Assembly (NCBI GenBank): GCA_012976225.1
Contig: JAAVVG010000004.1
Location: 682,001-746,000, forward strand
Length of the DNA: 64,000 nt
DNA from: Golubevia sp. BC0850
Taxonomy: Eukaryota > Basidiomycota > Exobasidiomycetes > Golubeviales > Golubeviaceae
Direction: 5' to 3'
Made by a program: the position numbers and the translations under genes. Below, piece by piece: positions 35,262-47,220 of this stretch (position 1 is the stretch's first letter; the number at the start of each line of letters is the position of its first letter). The notes under the pieces were generated by a model that worked only from the letters and a program-made list of their open reading frames with translations, was not told the DNA's origin and did not search any database.

Positions 35262-38200
35262 ATGAGTTACGAACAAAAAGTTATGCCGGCCTTGGGTCAA
35301 CATGGTGAGTCGTAGATGGGTGGGCAGCTGCCTGACAGGATATGATCGCTTTGAAAGGGTTGAATGGTGATTGGTGGAGGAAGACTGGAGGTGGGAGAGG
35401 TTGCATCCAATGAAGATGCTAGAAGATCGCATCGAAGTCAAGCTTCAAAAGGACCTAGTGGCGGTGATGGTGGTGAAACTTTTCGAATTGGGCTGCCCTA
35501 TCTGGAACCACGATATCACCACGAAACCAAGATACACCAATCAGATAGAACTGGGGATTCATATCTTGCTCAACTCGAAGACGTGTGAACGGATCGCCTG
35601 ACCATCTTCTTGTCCTACCCCTTCTCTCTCCTATCCTTCCAACATATCAGAATCCAATCCTACTTCAACAAAATCTACGGATAAAGGTCATCCTCAAGAC
35701 TTCGTCGACTCCGAAGCCTTGGAAATGGAGTACGGAGAGATTGGTGAGTAGTGTCCCCAAAAGCTGCGACCACCAGATTCACATAATAGTCTAACTCAAG
35801 CTCTTTTGCACTCTCTTCCTAGGTATCTCCGCCTTATTCGCCAACAAAGTAGTCGTACTTAGTGCTCTCATGGCTGCTGTCGGTGGAATTCTCTTCGGAT
35901 ATGATCAAGGAGTAGTCTCAATCACTTTGGTCATGGAGCAGTTCCTCAAAGAAATTCCAGAAGTTGATGACGATGCTGACTCCAGCGCCTCGTTCAATAG
36001 AGGATTGATGACCGCCATTCTTCAATTGGGAGCTATGTTGGGTGCTGCAAGTGGTGAGTGGCTTTGCTAAGTCTCGGCTTTTGAGCTCGACGTGTTACTG
36101 ACCTCCCGTCTCTCTTCCTCCAGTTGGTTATCTGGCCGACAGATTCTCAAGAAGAATTGCAATCCGAATTGGTGTCGTATGGTTCATCGTTGGAAGTGCT
36201 ATTCAAACAGGTGGGTTTCTCTTGCATGGTCTTCTCGCTTTCCCATCCCCTTGACTCACGCTCACCTCGTCTTCTCCCCACAGGTTCTATGAGCTATGCA
36301 ATGCTCGTTGTAGGACGTCTAATTGGTGGAGTTGGTATTGGTCAACTTTCTATGGTTGCGCCATTATATATCGTGAGTGAACTGGAGAGCTGTTGGAGCC
36401 TTCGAGGAATCGGGACTCTGGACTGACCCTTCTTCTTACCCTGCTCCTTCGCTTGCTTATTTTCCTCTCAGGGTGAGATTGCTCCAAAATCGATCAGAGG
36501 GATTCTCTTATGCCTGGAAGAGTTCGCCATCGTTCTCGGGATTTGCGTGGCTTTCTGGATCACCTACGGAACTAGATTGTGAGTGGATTGAGTAGTCGAA
36601 ATCTTTCCTTCCAATCCTCAGAGGTCTCACCAGATCACCTCTAACTTTCCCCTGCACAGCATCGATTCGGAATGGGCTTGGAGATTCCCTTTCCTTCTTC
36701 AAATCCTACCTGGAATCTTCCTTGGACTCGGAAGTTTCATGCTTCCCGCTTCCCCTAGACATTTGGCAAACAAAGGTCAAGATCAAGAATGTCTTGAGGT
36801 TCTCGCTAGGCTGAGGATGAGAGACATGGATCACCCTCTCGTCGTCAAGGAATGGCTAGAGATCAGAAGTGAAGTCAGACTCAACAAAGAAGTCGCCAAG
36901 GAAAGACACCCAAACACCACCTCTAGCATCAGTGAGTTCGCCTTTCGAAGGACAGAAGGAGTTTAATGAGACGTAGAGGCCTATAACGACAGCTCCTGAC
37001 CCTCATTCTCCCCTCTACAGAGCTCGAAGCCGCTGCTTGGATCGACACTCTCAGACCTGGCTGCCGTAATCGAAGCATTGTAGGGGCGGGCCTCATGTTC
37101 TTCCAGCAGTAAGTGAAGATGCTTTCTTCGATTCTCGACCATCGTCATTGATTGGAGTCTTTGATCTCCCTTTCCGTCCCACCCAGGTTCGTCGGCATTA
37201 ACGCTTTGATCTACTATTCGCCAACTCTCTTCGAGCAACTCGGTTTGGGATTTTCAATGCAGCTCACTATGTCAGGCGTAATGAATTTATTACAGCTGTG
37301 AGTGTGAGATGAACAGTTGGATGGCAAACAGCCTACCTAAGACAAAGATCTTCTCACACGGCGTCTCCTGACCATCCAAACTCTCTCCTCTCTCCTCTCT
37401 CCATCTCTTTCATGTTAATCAGCGTGGGTGTGACTCTGTCTTTCTTCATCGTGGACAGAATGGGTCGTAAACCTCTGCTCAACTTTGGATCCGTAGGAAT
37501 GGCCATTCCTCTGTTCATCGTCGCCATCTTGGTCGCCAGATTCAGAGACGACTGGGCAAGTCATCAACCGGAAGCTTGGGCTGGAGGTGAGTAGCAATAG
37601 CAGTAGCAGTAGCAGTAGCAGGAGCAGTAGCAGTAGCAGTAGCAGTAGCTGAGGAGTGGACTCGACGTTCTGTAGAGATGGCTTGCTGACGATCTCTCCC
37701 TTTCGCCCCTCCTTACCTTTCTCCAAATCTCTTTCCGATCTCCACCTGTTTCTCTACTGTAGTGTGAGTAGACCTACGAACAGCAACCGAAGGGGGGGGG
37801 ATTCGGAAACAGCGTGGAAAGACGTAGCGTTCTCATCAGACTAACCCTCCCATCTTCTTTCCCCTCACTCTCTCTCCATTTTCAGATCCATGATTCTTAT
37901 CTACATGGTCGGTGAGTGCTCTATTTGGGTCGAAGGACGGCAGAGCGATCACCTCGATATCTCTCGCTGACCGTTGCTGACCCTGCCTTTCTTCTTCTTC
38001 TCTCTTGTCCAATAGTCTTCGGACTCACTTGGGGACCAGTGTGAGTAGATTCAACAGAATAAAAGGCTTTAGGAGCGTTCCCTCAATCTGACTCGACCTC
38101 TCTTCTCTCAGTCCTTGGGCCATGCCAGGAGAGATCTTCCCATCCTCTCTTAGAGCCAAGGGAGTCGCTCTCAGTACTTTCTCAAACTGGTTCAATAACT

Positions 38201-38645
38201 TCATAATTGGGCTCATAACCCCAGGTATGTAGTAAAATAATGACGAGAGAGCAGACAAGAGATGGGGAGGGGGATAAGACTGAAGGACGGGGGCGACTCG
38301 ACTCTACTTCTTTCTCGAAACTGATGATCATCGTTGGTCTACTTTCTCCTAATTTCTCCAGTCATGATCACCAACATCTCTTACGGAACCTTCATCTTCT
38401 TCGGAGTCTTCTCGGTTCTCTCTTTCGTCTTCACCTGGTTCTTCGTACCTGAGACAGCTCGTAAATCTCTCGAAGAAATGGACGCAGTCTTCGGTGACAA
38501 CCAAGGAGAGAAAGACCTCAAGAGAATGCAGAGGATCCAAAAAGAGATCTTGATGGAAAGTAGAGCCGGTGGTGGTGGAAGGGATTTCGTTAGCCAGAAT
38601 TCAGCTGAAGAAGTTGGTATGGATAACGGCGAAGAGAAGAAATAA
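35262..38645 (+). CDS. MFS sugar transporter (hexose/monosaccharide family), 15 exons
   Basis: Exons: 35262-35304, 35651-35743, 35823-36053, 36124-36210, 36284-36372, 36472-36578, 36660-36931, 37021-37108, 37187-37297, 37423-37586, 37763, 37886-37911, 38016-38040, 38112-38224, 38362-38645, giving 577 codons. Family signatures are all present: GGILFGYDQGVVS in helix 1, DRFSRR, VGRLIGGVGIG, LPASPRHLANKGQ after helix 6, QQFVGINALIYYSPTLFEQ in helix 7, DRMGRKPLL, LTWGPVPWAMPGEIFPSSLR in helix 10 and FVPETARKSLEEMD after helix 12. This is a 12-helix proton-coupled sugar porter of the plasma membrane; the substrate cannot be told from sequence. The first intron is long (346 nt) and comes after 14 codons. 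Between exons 10 and 12 the frame closes only with a single T at 37763. Intron density is far above that of neighbouring genes. Confidence 0.92.
37591..37649 (+). repeat. AGCAGT/GTAGCA microsatellite in the tenth intron
   Basis: About 59 bases of near-perfect trinucleotide-pair repeat (AGCAGT units) begin four bases after the exon 10 donor. They contain many CAG trinucleotides that could act as decoy acceptors. The repeat lies in the intron just upstream of the one-nucleotide exon. Confidence 0.9.
37763..37763 (+). other. apparent single-nucleotide exon (T) of the sugar transporter
   Basis: Exon 10 ends in phase 1 (GCT GGA G) and the next clear coding exon begins at 37886 needing phase 2 (A TCC ATG ATT). 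The sequence TTTCTCTACTGTAG, T, GTGAGTAG at 37749-37771 offers a good acceptor and a perfect donor separated by one T. Including it gives GGA GTA TCC ATG ATT, i.e. AGVSMILIYMVVFGLTWGP, which fits helix 10 of the family. Each flanking intron has its own branch motif (CTGAC at 37686-37690, CTAAC at 37841-37845). Direct joining of 37586 to 37886 shifts frame and meets a stop in the next intron. No other donor/acceptor pair that I could find keeps the frame. Confidence 0.75.
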
Positions 38646-41481
38646 GCAAGTCGAGATTGACGGGTTGGTATAAGGACATGCCGCAATCCTCTCTCTTCTT
38701 CTCCTGTCTTCTACTACAAACTCTCTGTCTATTCTCTCAAGTCCATTTAAGTGTTGTGGTCCTTTTGTTTTCTGTCTCATCTTTACGCCCTCATGTATTC
38801 TCGCCAACACTTTCATCCACAATCTCATGTCTCATTTTCCGTCCACCTCTCATCCTCCATTCCGCTTTTCACACCTTATTATTTTTCATCTGTTGTTTTA
38901 ATGCTCTTTTTACTACCGTCACGAATTCATGTGTCTCATCTCTGTTTCTTGTTGCCTCGACGACGACTGAGAGATGCTCGTTGACTTCACGTGAACAGCC
39001 TTGTCCTCTGGGAGATACTTGACAGTACAAAGCTATTGGTCAAAAATCACTGTGCTGAAACTGTAGAATAATCATCATGGATGTTGGATGGGTCCGATCG
39101 AGAGAGACTCGTGCAGAGCCGAGAAGGTGAAAGGAGCTCGACAAAGATTCACAACTTTACATCATAACAGCATGGATTCTAGAGGCCCTCCGAATGCTTT
39201 TTAAATACGCAACTGAGTAACCTTTGGATTAGATTGCCCTCAACAATCCTTACAATATACTGGAAAGAGGCTTGGTGTCGCTAGCAAGACCACAGATAAT
39301 CTTCACAAGAGGCGAGGACAGTGTCTTTACCGAAGTTACAATTTCCTCGCCTTGAGATTTTAGAGTTCGGTGATGATTCTTCAGCTTGGCCAACCTGGAT
39401 CGAAACACCTTCAAGTTTAACATTGATCTTGAGGAAATATGCTATTCCTTCAGGTCTACTGGCAGTACCACTTTCTGGATAAAAGGTCTTTTATGATTGG
39501 CAAAAGTTGATTGAGAACTGTTCAATGATGGGAAAGGATTGAGGGACAATAGTTCAGACCTTGGTTCATCAACTTCCACGAAGCTTTTATCCTTGTTCGA
39601 AGGGAGAAAGGAGCGAGCTCGAGGTGGCGTCGGTGTCGAGACTTGAGTGGGTTTAAGAGTGAGCTCGATGTTCGAGAAGAATAGCGAGCCTTTTTTGCTG
39701 ATGTTTTCAATCCCCTTCCTTTCTTTCTTCTCTCCTTCAGTGATTTATCTTCATCTGTCTTTCGTGATCAACAAAGAGACCATGTCGTCCATTGACTATC
39801 CTTCAACTTCAAAAGTTGTAATCCTTGGTCACTCTCGACACAATCCTCTCTGTGTACCCTCGTAGACGCCATACTTGTTTCATTCAAATTTTATGTGCTT
39901 TTCTAGGTCTTCCGTCGAAGCTACTCACTTGGTCGCTTCCTCATTTCAGCTTGTTTTCGAGAGAGATTGAACGTCGAGCGCCTGGATCATCTTCTCTCTC
40001 TGAATTTTTGAGCACCCTCTCTCGTCGTCTACAAAGCATTTTCTGAGCACATTGAGAACATATGGGGGACAAAGGATAGAACTCAAGCAGGGGCGATCCT
40101 TCATCGAGAGCACGCACTTCGTTTCGAGCTTGGAGGAGCTGATCGGTCTCGGAACAGACTCCAGAAGAGATCAAAGATGTGCTGTCCCCATACTTTGGAG
40201 ATCCATGATACTTTGTGAAGCTCTGAAGTAATCTCGAAGTATAGCCATCTGACCATAAAATGTGCGGGGAACTCTTACAGTGATGGCCAAGAATGACGAC
40301 GGCGAAAAGGAAGGCTCTTTTAGAATGTCAGATAGACATTCCCAAGGAGGTGGAACCACAAGAGAACTCGCAAAGTTGAGAGTGTTTCGAAGTGATTATC
40401 GGTGGCCCTTCAACGTTTCAACGCTCAAGGGATAAGATCTATGCGCTGAGAGCATTCAGAATTTGATGTTCTCGAACGACAAGTTGCACCTTCCAAATGC
40501 GGGGTGAATTGAATCTGCCTTAGAGACGAAGACGTTAACATTCTTAATCTTTGAGAGATTTTTATTACAGACGTGGAATAGGCGATCTTTGGGGATCAGC
40601 GTATGTAGAAGATTAGAAGGGAGAAGCGTCACAAGGAGACACTTCACCTTCACTTCCGAACCCCTCCTCCCTTCAATTCTTCGCCCCCACATAATCCAAA
40701 GGAAGGCAAAGACTCTCATGATTACAGATACGACACATTCTCACTTCCTTTGTGCTCTTTTCCCTCCTCCTCTCCATTTTGCCATCGGCTGCTCGGTCAC
40801 TGTCAGCGGTGAAGCGTCGCCTCTCTGGCCCATGTCCCTATCACGAAGAGAATACATCCCTTCCTTCACTTTTTCCTATCTTGAATGATTTCTTTTGGTC
40901 CCCTCTTGTCTCCTGATTGCATTCATAGAATTTCAAAATTTGAAGGACAACGGATTGAGGATCGGCCTCAATTCAATTGAAGCTCAACAATCTTTGCTCG
41001 AACCGCGGACCCAATTCTCTCTCCTCCCTCTCTCTTCTCCTCCCCTTGTGACCTCCTCTTCCGATAGGCCAGCTCTTCTGAATTTTTCTTCACCAACTGA
41101 TAACTATCTTTGAGATCTTTTGCTATCACCAAAGTTCCCACTTCCTATCTTTAGGATGCAGAGGAGGGCGGGAAGCTCGCCGAAGGGAACCTCGGATAAA
41201 AGAGATCCACGCGACCATTCTGAGTCTTGAACACCTAGACCCCTCGAGCAAAAAAGATTGTCTCTGCTCATGTGGCACGATAGTTCCTTGGCGCCTATCT
41301 CTGCTCTTTTTCCAAATTCCAAGATAAGGGCGAATCAGTATAAAAAGAGGGCAGGCTCTTCCAGTTCTCCTTCCTTCTGCCCAAATTCTTCTCTTCTTCT
41401 TCCTCCCTCCTTCTCCTCCCCTCCTCCCTTCGACGTAGATCGTCTCCTCCTCTTCGAGTCCATCCCTTCACCACCTCAACC
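38646..41481. other. 2.8-kb gene-poor region
   Basis: I see no recognisable gene. A minus-strand frame at about 39245-39715 is open for about 150 codons but for one stop, with no familiar motif. Minus-strand frames at 39941-40359 are also unrecognised. The last 140 bases are the promoter and C/T-rich leader of the amino acid permease. Confidence 0.4.
41323..41348 (+). promoter_or_regulatory. GATAAG element and TATA box before the amino acid permease
   Basis: GATAAG at 41323-41328 is the core site of GATA nitrogen regulators (AreA/Nit2/Gat1 type). TATAAAAAG follows at 41339, about 140 bases before the ATG at 41482, with a C/T-rich leader between. Further GATA cores occur upstream on both strands (for example TATCTT near 41150). 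Nitrogen-catabolite control of a permease is established for this class of gene; here it is inferred. Confidence 0.6.
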
Positions 41482-43835
41482 ATGTTTGAGAACTTCATAG
41501 ACGGCTTCCGTGCCGCCGAAAAGCATAGCGGTCAATCGGTGGAAACCATCCACGCTTACGATGACAAGAAAGGTGATATGGATATGGAGGTTGAATCCGG
41601 CAAGGCTGAATACTCAAACGTAGTTCACCTTGGAACCACCCCTGATGGAAAGGCCAATGTCGTCTCTGATGAGTCTGGGTTGGTGAGTGAAGAGATAGAG
41701 TCAGGGCAGTCACGCGGTGTGGGGGCGGGTTGAGAGATAAAGGAAAGGATGGGTTAGGACAAGATAGGATAGGACGCTCTTCGATAAGAGAATGCAAATG
41801 CTCATACTACTTTTTTCCACTTCATTCTTCAGAAACGTACTTTGACCGGAAGACACATGCAGATGATTGCATTCGGAGGAAGTATTGGAACTGGTCTCTT
41901 CATCGGTTCTGGAGGTGCCCTTTCTTCAGGAGGACCTGGTTTCCTTCTCATTGGTTTCATTCTTATTGGTATTATGTTGTTCGTGAGTGTGCATTTGGAG
42001 CGACAAGGGAGGTGAGAGGAGGAGAATGACCACGCGGAGACCTTATCAGCCCTCTCACTAACCTTTCCTCACCCTCTACCCCCTTCTCAGACTGTCGTCA
42101 TGGCTCTCGGAGAGCTTGCTTCCAACTACCCTGTCGCTGGTTCTTTCGCTGCTTATTCAACTCGTTTCATTGATCCTTCTTGGGGTTTCGCTATGGGTTA
42201 GTATTCTCAAGGCAAAGTAAGATTCCAGCTCCCTTTCTGACCCTCTCCCAATTCCGTGACTCACAGGATGGAACTACTGGGCCCAATGGTTGATCGTCTT
42301 GCCTTTGGAATTGACTGCCGGTTAGTAGTAAGAAGAACTTCTCTCAAAACTCTAGCTCGTCGTTCTGACTTCTTCCTTTCTCTCTGCTTCCTCGAACCTC
42401 CAGCTTCCATCGTAATCAGTTATTGGGATCCCAGTGAGACAGTGCCCAAAGGAATCTGGGTCGCTCTCTTCTTGGTCGCTCTAGGTATCATTAATTTCTT
42501 CGGAGTCAAAGGTTACGGAGAAGTTGAAGTCGTCACTTCTATGATCAAGATTATCGCTGTCATTGGTTTCATCATCACTGCCATCGTTATCGATGTTGGA
42601 GGAGCTCCATCTGGAGAATACATTGGAGCAGCTCCATGGCACAACCCAGGTGCCTTCGCCAACGGGTTCAAAGGTTTCTGCTCCATCTTCGTCACTGCTG
42701 CCTTCGCCTTCGCTGGAACTGAATTGGTTGGTTTAGCCGCTGCCGAGACAGGTAACCCAAGAAAAGAAGTCCCAAAAGCCTCCAAGCAGATTTTCTGGCG
42801 TATCATCATCTTCTACGTTCTCTCTCTCTTCATGGTCACTTTGATCGTCCCATACGACCGTGAAGATCTGTGAGTTATCTATCCTAACTTCTCCTTCGGT
42901 CGTCGAAGGCACTAGAGTCCGAGACTGACCAACCTTCTCCCTTCTTCATCTCTCTTTCCTCCTCTTTCAAGCATCGGAGCTTCTTCTTATGACGCCAACG
43001 CATCTCCTTTCGTCATTGCTATCAAGATCGGAGAGATCAAGGTCCTTCCATCAATCATGAACGCTGTCATTCTAATCTCTGTCCTCTCAGTTGGAAACTC
43101 TGCTGTCTACGCTGGATCTCGTACTTTGAACGGAATGGCTCTTGCCGGTATCGCACCAAAGATCTTTAAGTTCATTGACAAGCGTGGAAGACCTACCCCA
43201 GCTGTCGCTCTTTCTATGATCTTCGGTCTTTTAGGGTGAGTTATTGACTCTTAACCATCACTCTTACTTCGTCTATCTCTTGGAACTTCCGCTGACCCTC
43301 TTTTCTTTCCCGATTCGAACTCCTTCCCTTCAGTTTCCTCATCTACGCCGCCGCCTCCGGAGATGTCTTCAATTGGATGTTGGGTCTTTCAGGTCTCTCT
43401 TCCATCATCACCTGGGCTTCTATCTGTGCTTCTCACATTCAATTCAGAAGAGCTTGGAAGCTACAAGGTCACACTCTTGAAGAACTTCCATGGGCTTCCC
43501 CAATTGGAGTCTACGGATCTTACTACGGTTTGGGATTCAACATTTTGGTTCTAATCGCTCAATTTTACAAGGCCGCTTGGCCAATCGTCGGAGAAACTGA
43601 ACCCACTTCAAGTGAACGTGTCGTCAACTTCTTCCAATCCTACCTAGCCTTCCCTATCGTCATCGTCTGCTACATCGCACACAAGCTATGGGCGAAGACC
43701 AAGGTTATCAAGGTTTCAGAAATCGACATTACCACTGGAAGAAGAGACATCATTCCTCTCGATGTCCTCAGAAGAGAGAGAGAAGAAGCTGCTCAAGCTC
43801 CTCTTGGAAAGAAGATCTGGAGAATGCTCTTCTGA
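41482..43835 (+). CDS. amino acid permease (fungal YAT/AAP family)
   Basis: Seven exons (41482-41682, 41833-41982, 42091-42196, 42267-42320, 42404-42869, 42972-43235, 43334-43835) give 580 codons. The protein is a 12-helix proton symporter of the APC superfamily that imports amino acids at the plasma membrane. Signatures: [20 protein letters not shown] in helix 1, [18 protein letters not shown] in helix 3, [20 protein letters not shown] in helix 6, [21 protein letters not shown] in helix 8 and [12 protein letters not shown]. The N-terminal 68 residues are charged and carry Lys residues suitable for ubiquitin-dependent endocytosis. The C-terminal tail is basic and ends KIWRMLF. Substrate range is not predictable. 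The upstream GATA site and TATA box suggest nitrogen-regulated strong expression. Confidence 0.95.
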
Positions 43836-45385
43836 ACCTCTGTTTCTCTCTCTCTCTTTGTCTCAGTTCCATGTAGTCACCGTTTTTCCCCACTTCTCCC
43901 TATTCAACAACACCTTTTTTTGTTTCCTTTTGCTTTGTACTCATTACGCTATTTCCTACCATTCATCGCACTCGCCAAAAGAGAAAAAATGTAAATAATG
44001 TGGGTTTTTTCTTACCTGTCAATCCATCCTCTTCACTCTGTCTTTGTGATCTCGTTGTGTCTACCGTTTCCAATCGATTCCTCAGCGACTCGTGATAGCT
44101 GCTTCGAGAACGTTCGAAAGTGGTCCGAGCGAGAACGAGACGAACAAGATGGAAGGGTTTTTTCTTCCTTCACAATTACTCAGACTTTTTGTCAAGATGA
44201 AGCAAACTCCCATCCAGCACCTCATGACTTCTCCAGAAATCTGGCTATATGAGATTTTCAGTTGTCAATCTACGACCTGAAGATCGTCGCAACCGTATCA
44301 AAAAGTTTCCATTCTCTTTCCAAAAATATCACCCACCCTATCCAAATGGGGATCTTTCTATCAGCTTTTAGGTCAATCACATCTTACCAAAGTTGGACTT
44401 CAAGCGTCTCAAGAAAGTACAAAGAGTCAGTAGAGCGTCAAATCGCATTCTAATCTCCAAGTAAGATTTTCATTCTTTCGGTCGTCCCGACAGATCACGT
44501 CTTCTTCGAAGGATTCTATGGTCTAAACAAGAGGAACTCAGGCTACGTGATAAACGGATTCGGCTTGGGGCCTTGAGGTAGGTGTTACGTCGTAAAAGGA
44601 CTTCGTATCTTTCGAATCGCATTTTACCCTACTCCTCTCCCTTCAAGCCCATTTTTTACTCTCAGCAGGATGCGAATCTAGTGGATGCCAATTCTTTCTC
44701 CTATCGTCGCTGTTGTAAATAGAAGAAAGAACAAACAAACCCAATGAATGAAAATGATGATGAGGATCTTGTCAACAGTCTTGATTTCTTTCTTTTTTCT
44801 TCTCAGAAACCAAGTGTTCCCTAAGACCCCATTTTACTTGAAAAATCGTGAGATGCGCGAGAGGTCATGGAGGGTAAAGCCAAAGGAAAGCATCAAGTTA
44901 AGCAAGACTTTTCTGCTCCATTCTCTCTCGGTTCCTTTGCCATTTCTTCTTTTCACCGGGCTCCTTTCAAACTAATTTACTCTGATGACTCATTAACAGA
45001 AAAAGCAATGTGTCGAACTCTGCTGAAAGCAGGTAAACCGAGAGGTATTGTCATTCAATCAATAGAGAGCTACATCGTGTCTGAATTTCCACTCGCTTTT
45101 GAGTAACATATATTGAGTAGACTCGACTTCAGAAGATTTCTGATGAGCACTCTGTCAGACCAGAGGCGAGTGGTGATTCATCGGTCACCGAGTTGAGCGA
45201 GCTAATTTAGTCCCACGCAGCCACTTACCTCTCCAGATACTGATTCTTGATTGATACGGAAGCTTTTTCTTGTAAATTGACCGGAGAAGCGAGACGGAGA
45301 TGTGACCTGCGCTTCCGACGAGAATGAAAGTACGATTTCTTAATGTATGGACAGTCCCTTTTTTCTCTCCACCACAACGTGCAAA
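43836..45385. other. gene-poor region downstream of the permease
   Basis: The first 150 bases are an A/T-rich 3' flank. The rest holds only short frames without recognisable motifs. Nothing supportable was found. Confidence 0.4.
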
Positions 45386-47220
45386 ATGGAAACCTACAAA
45401 TCCGAATTCACCAACTTTGTTTTCGAAGATGCCAATGGGAAAATACTAGCTCAGTGGAAAGTTGGCGTTTGGCCTTGAGAATCTAAAACACTCAATTGAA
45501 CAACCATCCCCCCCCCTCATCTTTCTCCTCTCCAGATAGAAATGTGACATCGAAATTGATCAAGAAGATGACCGAGGTGGATGCAGCTGGTGGAGAATAA
45601 GTCGGACTCACCTCTCATTTTCTCGTGTCTCATCGTCAGAGAGCTGATGTCGACGTTCCCACTCATCTTACGTCCAAAACGACAGGCTTCAAGTGAGTTT
45701 CAAGGACATTTTCGATCCTTGCTGAACCTCTGGAAGTCTCAAGGGTTCCTCTCTGACCCATTTGATCTTTGCCTGCATAGTTCTTCCAGGTTTTCTTTGC
45801 CCCCACTGAAGGCAGATGGATGCTGAACCGCACGGCTGAAACCTACAGCCGCTGTGGCATTCTCTTCAACTATGAGGGAGAGATAGTGACCAATTGGGCA
45901 AGTTTCTTCCATTATATCTGTCCGAAGACTGGAAAGCCAGTGAGCCTGTCACACGCTTCGGCTTGCGTTGGAGAGGTTGCAAGGCAACCCGACATCACTA
46001 TTGTAAGTTCCACTGAGGTAGAAAGAACAAAATTCTAGTTCCTCTGATCTTCAGATCTTGCTCTTCACCTGAACCGGGGAAAATGGCAGCTCAATAGCGA
46101 GATCGAGGGATGCATAGAACATTTTCGGAATCCCAAATCAACTCTGTACTACTCTCAATCAGCCAAGCTTACCGGAAACAGAGAGCTTCTTTTCAATGCC
46201 ATGAAGACTTCTGAGGGGAAACCACAAGTAGAGAAAATGCTCAAGCTGTTCAGATCGAAGAAGACCCATGACTTTGAGCTAATTCCAGGAGCTGATGAGC
46301 CAGAAGATCGCATTCCTATCCCCTACTTCTTGACTATCCTTTCTTCTGTGACAGAGAGTGACGGATATTCTTCTCTGAAAGAATGAGTAGTCATTGGCTC
46401 ATCTCTGTTTTCTCCGGTAGTGTCCGAATTGGGATGTTTGAGAGCGTCGCTCTCACTTTGTCATCAACAACCGACGAGTTCCTCTTCATCGAGAACATCA
46501 AAGATCCGATCTTAGACATGGGACGACTGTCTCCTCTTCTAACAGCGACCCTCTTCTTCCGGCATGACTCTTGACATGGATTCACAGACCCCTCGAGCTT
46601 TTGTGGACTGCATGGTGGGTGGCATCAACAACCAAAAGTGCTCTCCGTCCTCTGACGTACCTCTCTCCTCTCCCCCCCCCCTTTAGTACGGAGGGGACCT
46701 GATTTTCTCTCGTCCTTCCTCAAATGGAAGAGAAAGAATTCAAAGGGAATCTGTGATTCCCGCAAAGTTTGGATTGCTGCTGAAAAGGTGAGTTAAGAGT
46801 CTGTTAGGAAAATGAGAGATAAGGAGATCAGACGAAACGAGTTTTTCGGGACCGAAAAGATCTGAGTCTTCTTGCTTTCTCTATTTTACTATGGATCGTC
46901 AAGTACGGCTTTGAACTTTTACGCGGTCTAGCAGCTCGCCATCTAATCCGCAACCTGTTCGTTGGAATGGTTCTAGAGAGTCTACTCTTGAATCAGCAAG
47001 CGGGTAAGGGTATTTATCAAGCTACTTGGAGTAGTACTTTTGTCTCTTAGAAGTCTTACTGAGAGCCATCTCAACATTGCAGGCTGTGAGCTCAAACCTC
47101 CCTGACATCTACCTTGCTTATGCTTCAGGCGCCAGAAGCTGGAAGAATCACTCTCGAATCGAAGTTGGAGCGAGACAGAGCAATCTCACGTCCCACCTCC
47201 AAGAACAGGTGGAAAAAGGT
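45386..47220 (+). pseudogene. probable BTB/POZ-type gene, apparently decayed
   Basis: Scattered coding-like exons with good splice signals occur in order on the plus strand: an ATG frame at 45386-45475 (METYKSEFTNFVFEDANGK); 45781-46002 and 46090-46383, joined in phase by a GTAAGT...CAG intron (GRWMLNRTAETYSRCGILFN; RKPQVEK-like charged helix, ending in a stop where ATGAGT stands in place of a GTGAGT donor); about 46421-46614; 46687-46787 (YGGDLIFSRPSSNGRERIQR), flanked by TTTAG and GTGAGT; about 46890-47003 (KYGFELLRGLAARHLIRNL); and 47083 onward. TPRAFVDCMYGGDLIFSRP and KYGFELLRGLAARHL match the second half of a BTB fold, and FVINNRRVPLHR near 46465 fits its start, but these lie in different frames. 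No complete frame could be built. A live gene with unusual splicing is the alternative. Identity is tentative. Confidence 0.38.

Noticed and set aside
35371-35601. 76-codon ORF
   Set aside because: It lies wholly inside the first intron of the sugar transporter, and flanking exons splice in phase without it.
37769-37844. Frame ending TAWKDVAFSSD as a possible transporter exon
   Set aside because: It has no usable donor, and its phase cannot join the next exon; the one-nucleotide exon model fits the family better.
39245-39715. Minus-strand frame of about 150 codons with one stop
   Set aside because: No recognisable motif, no convincing start codon or splice sites, and composition does not resemble neighbouring coding exons; chance openness is likely.
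46671-46684. Long poly-C and poly-G homopolymers (also near 45510, 37793 and 49138)
   Set aside because: Simple runs inside introns or flanks; more likely polymorphism or sequencing noise than function.
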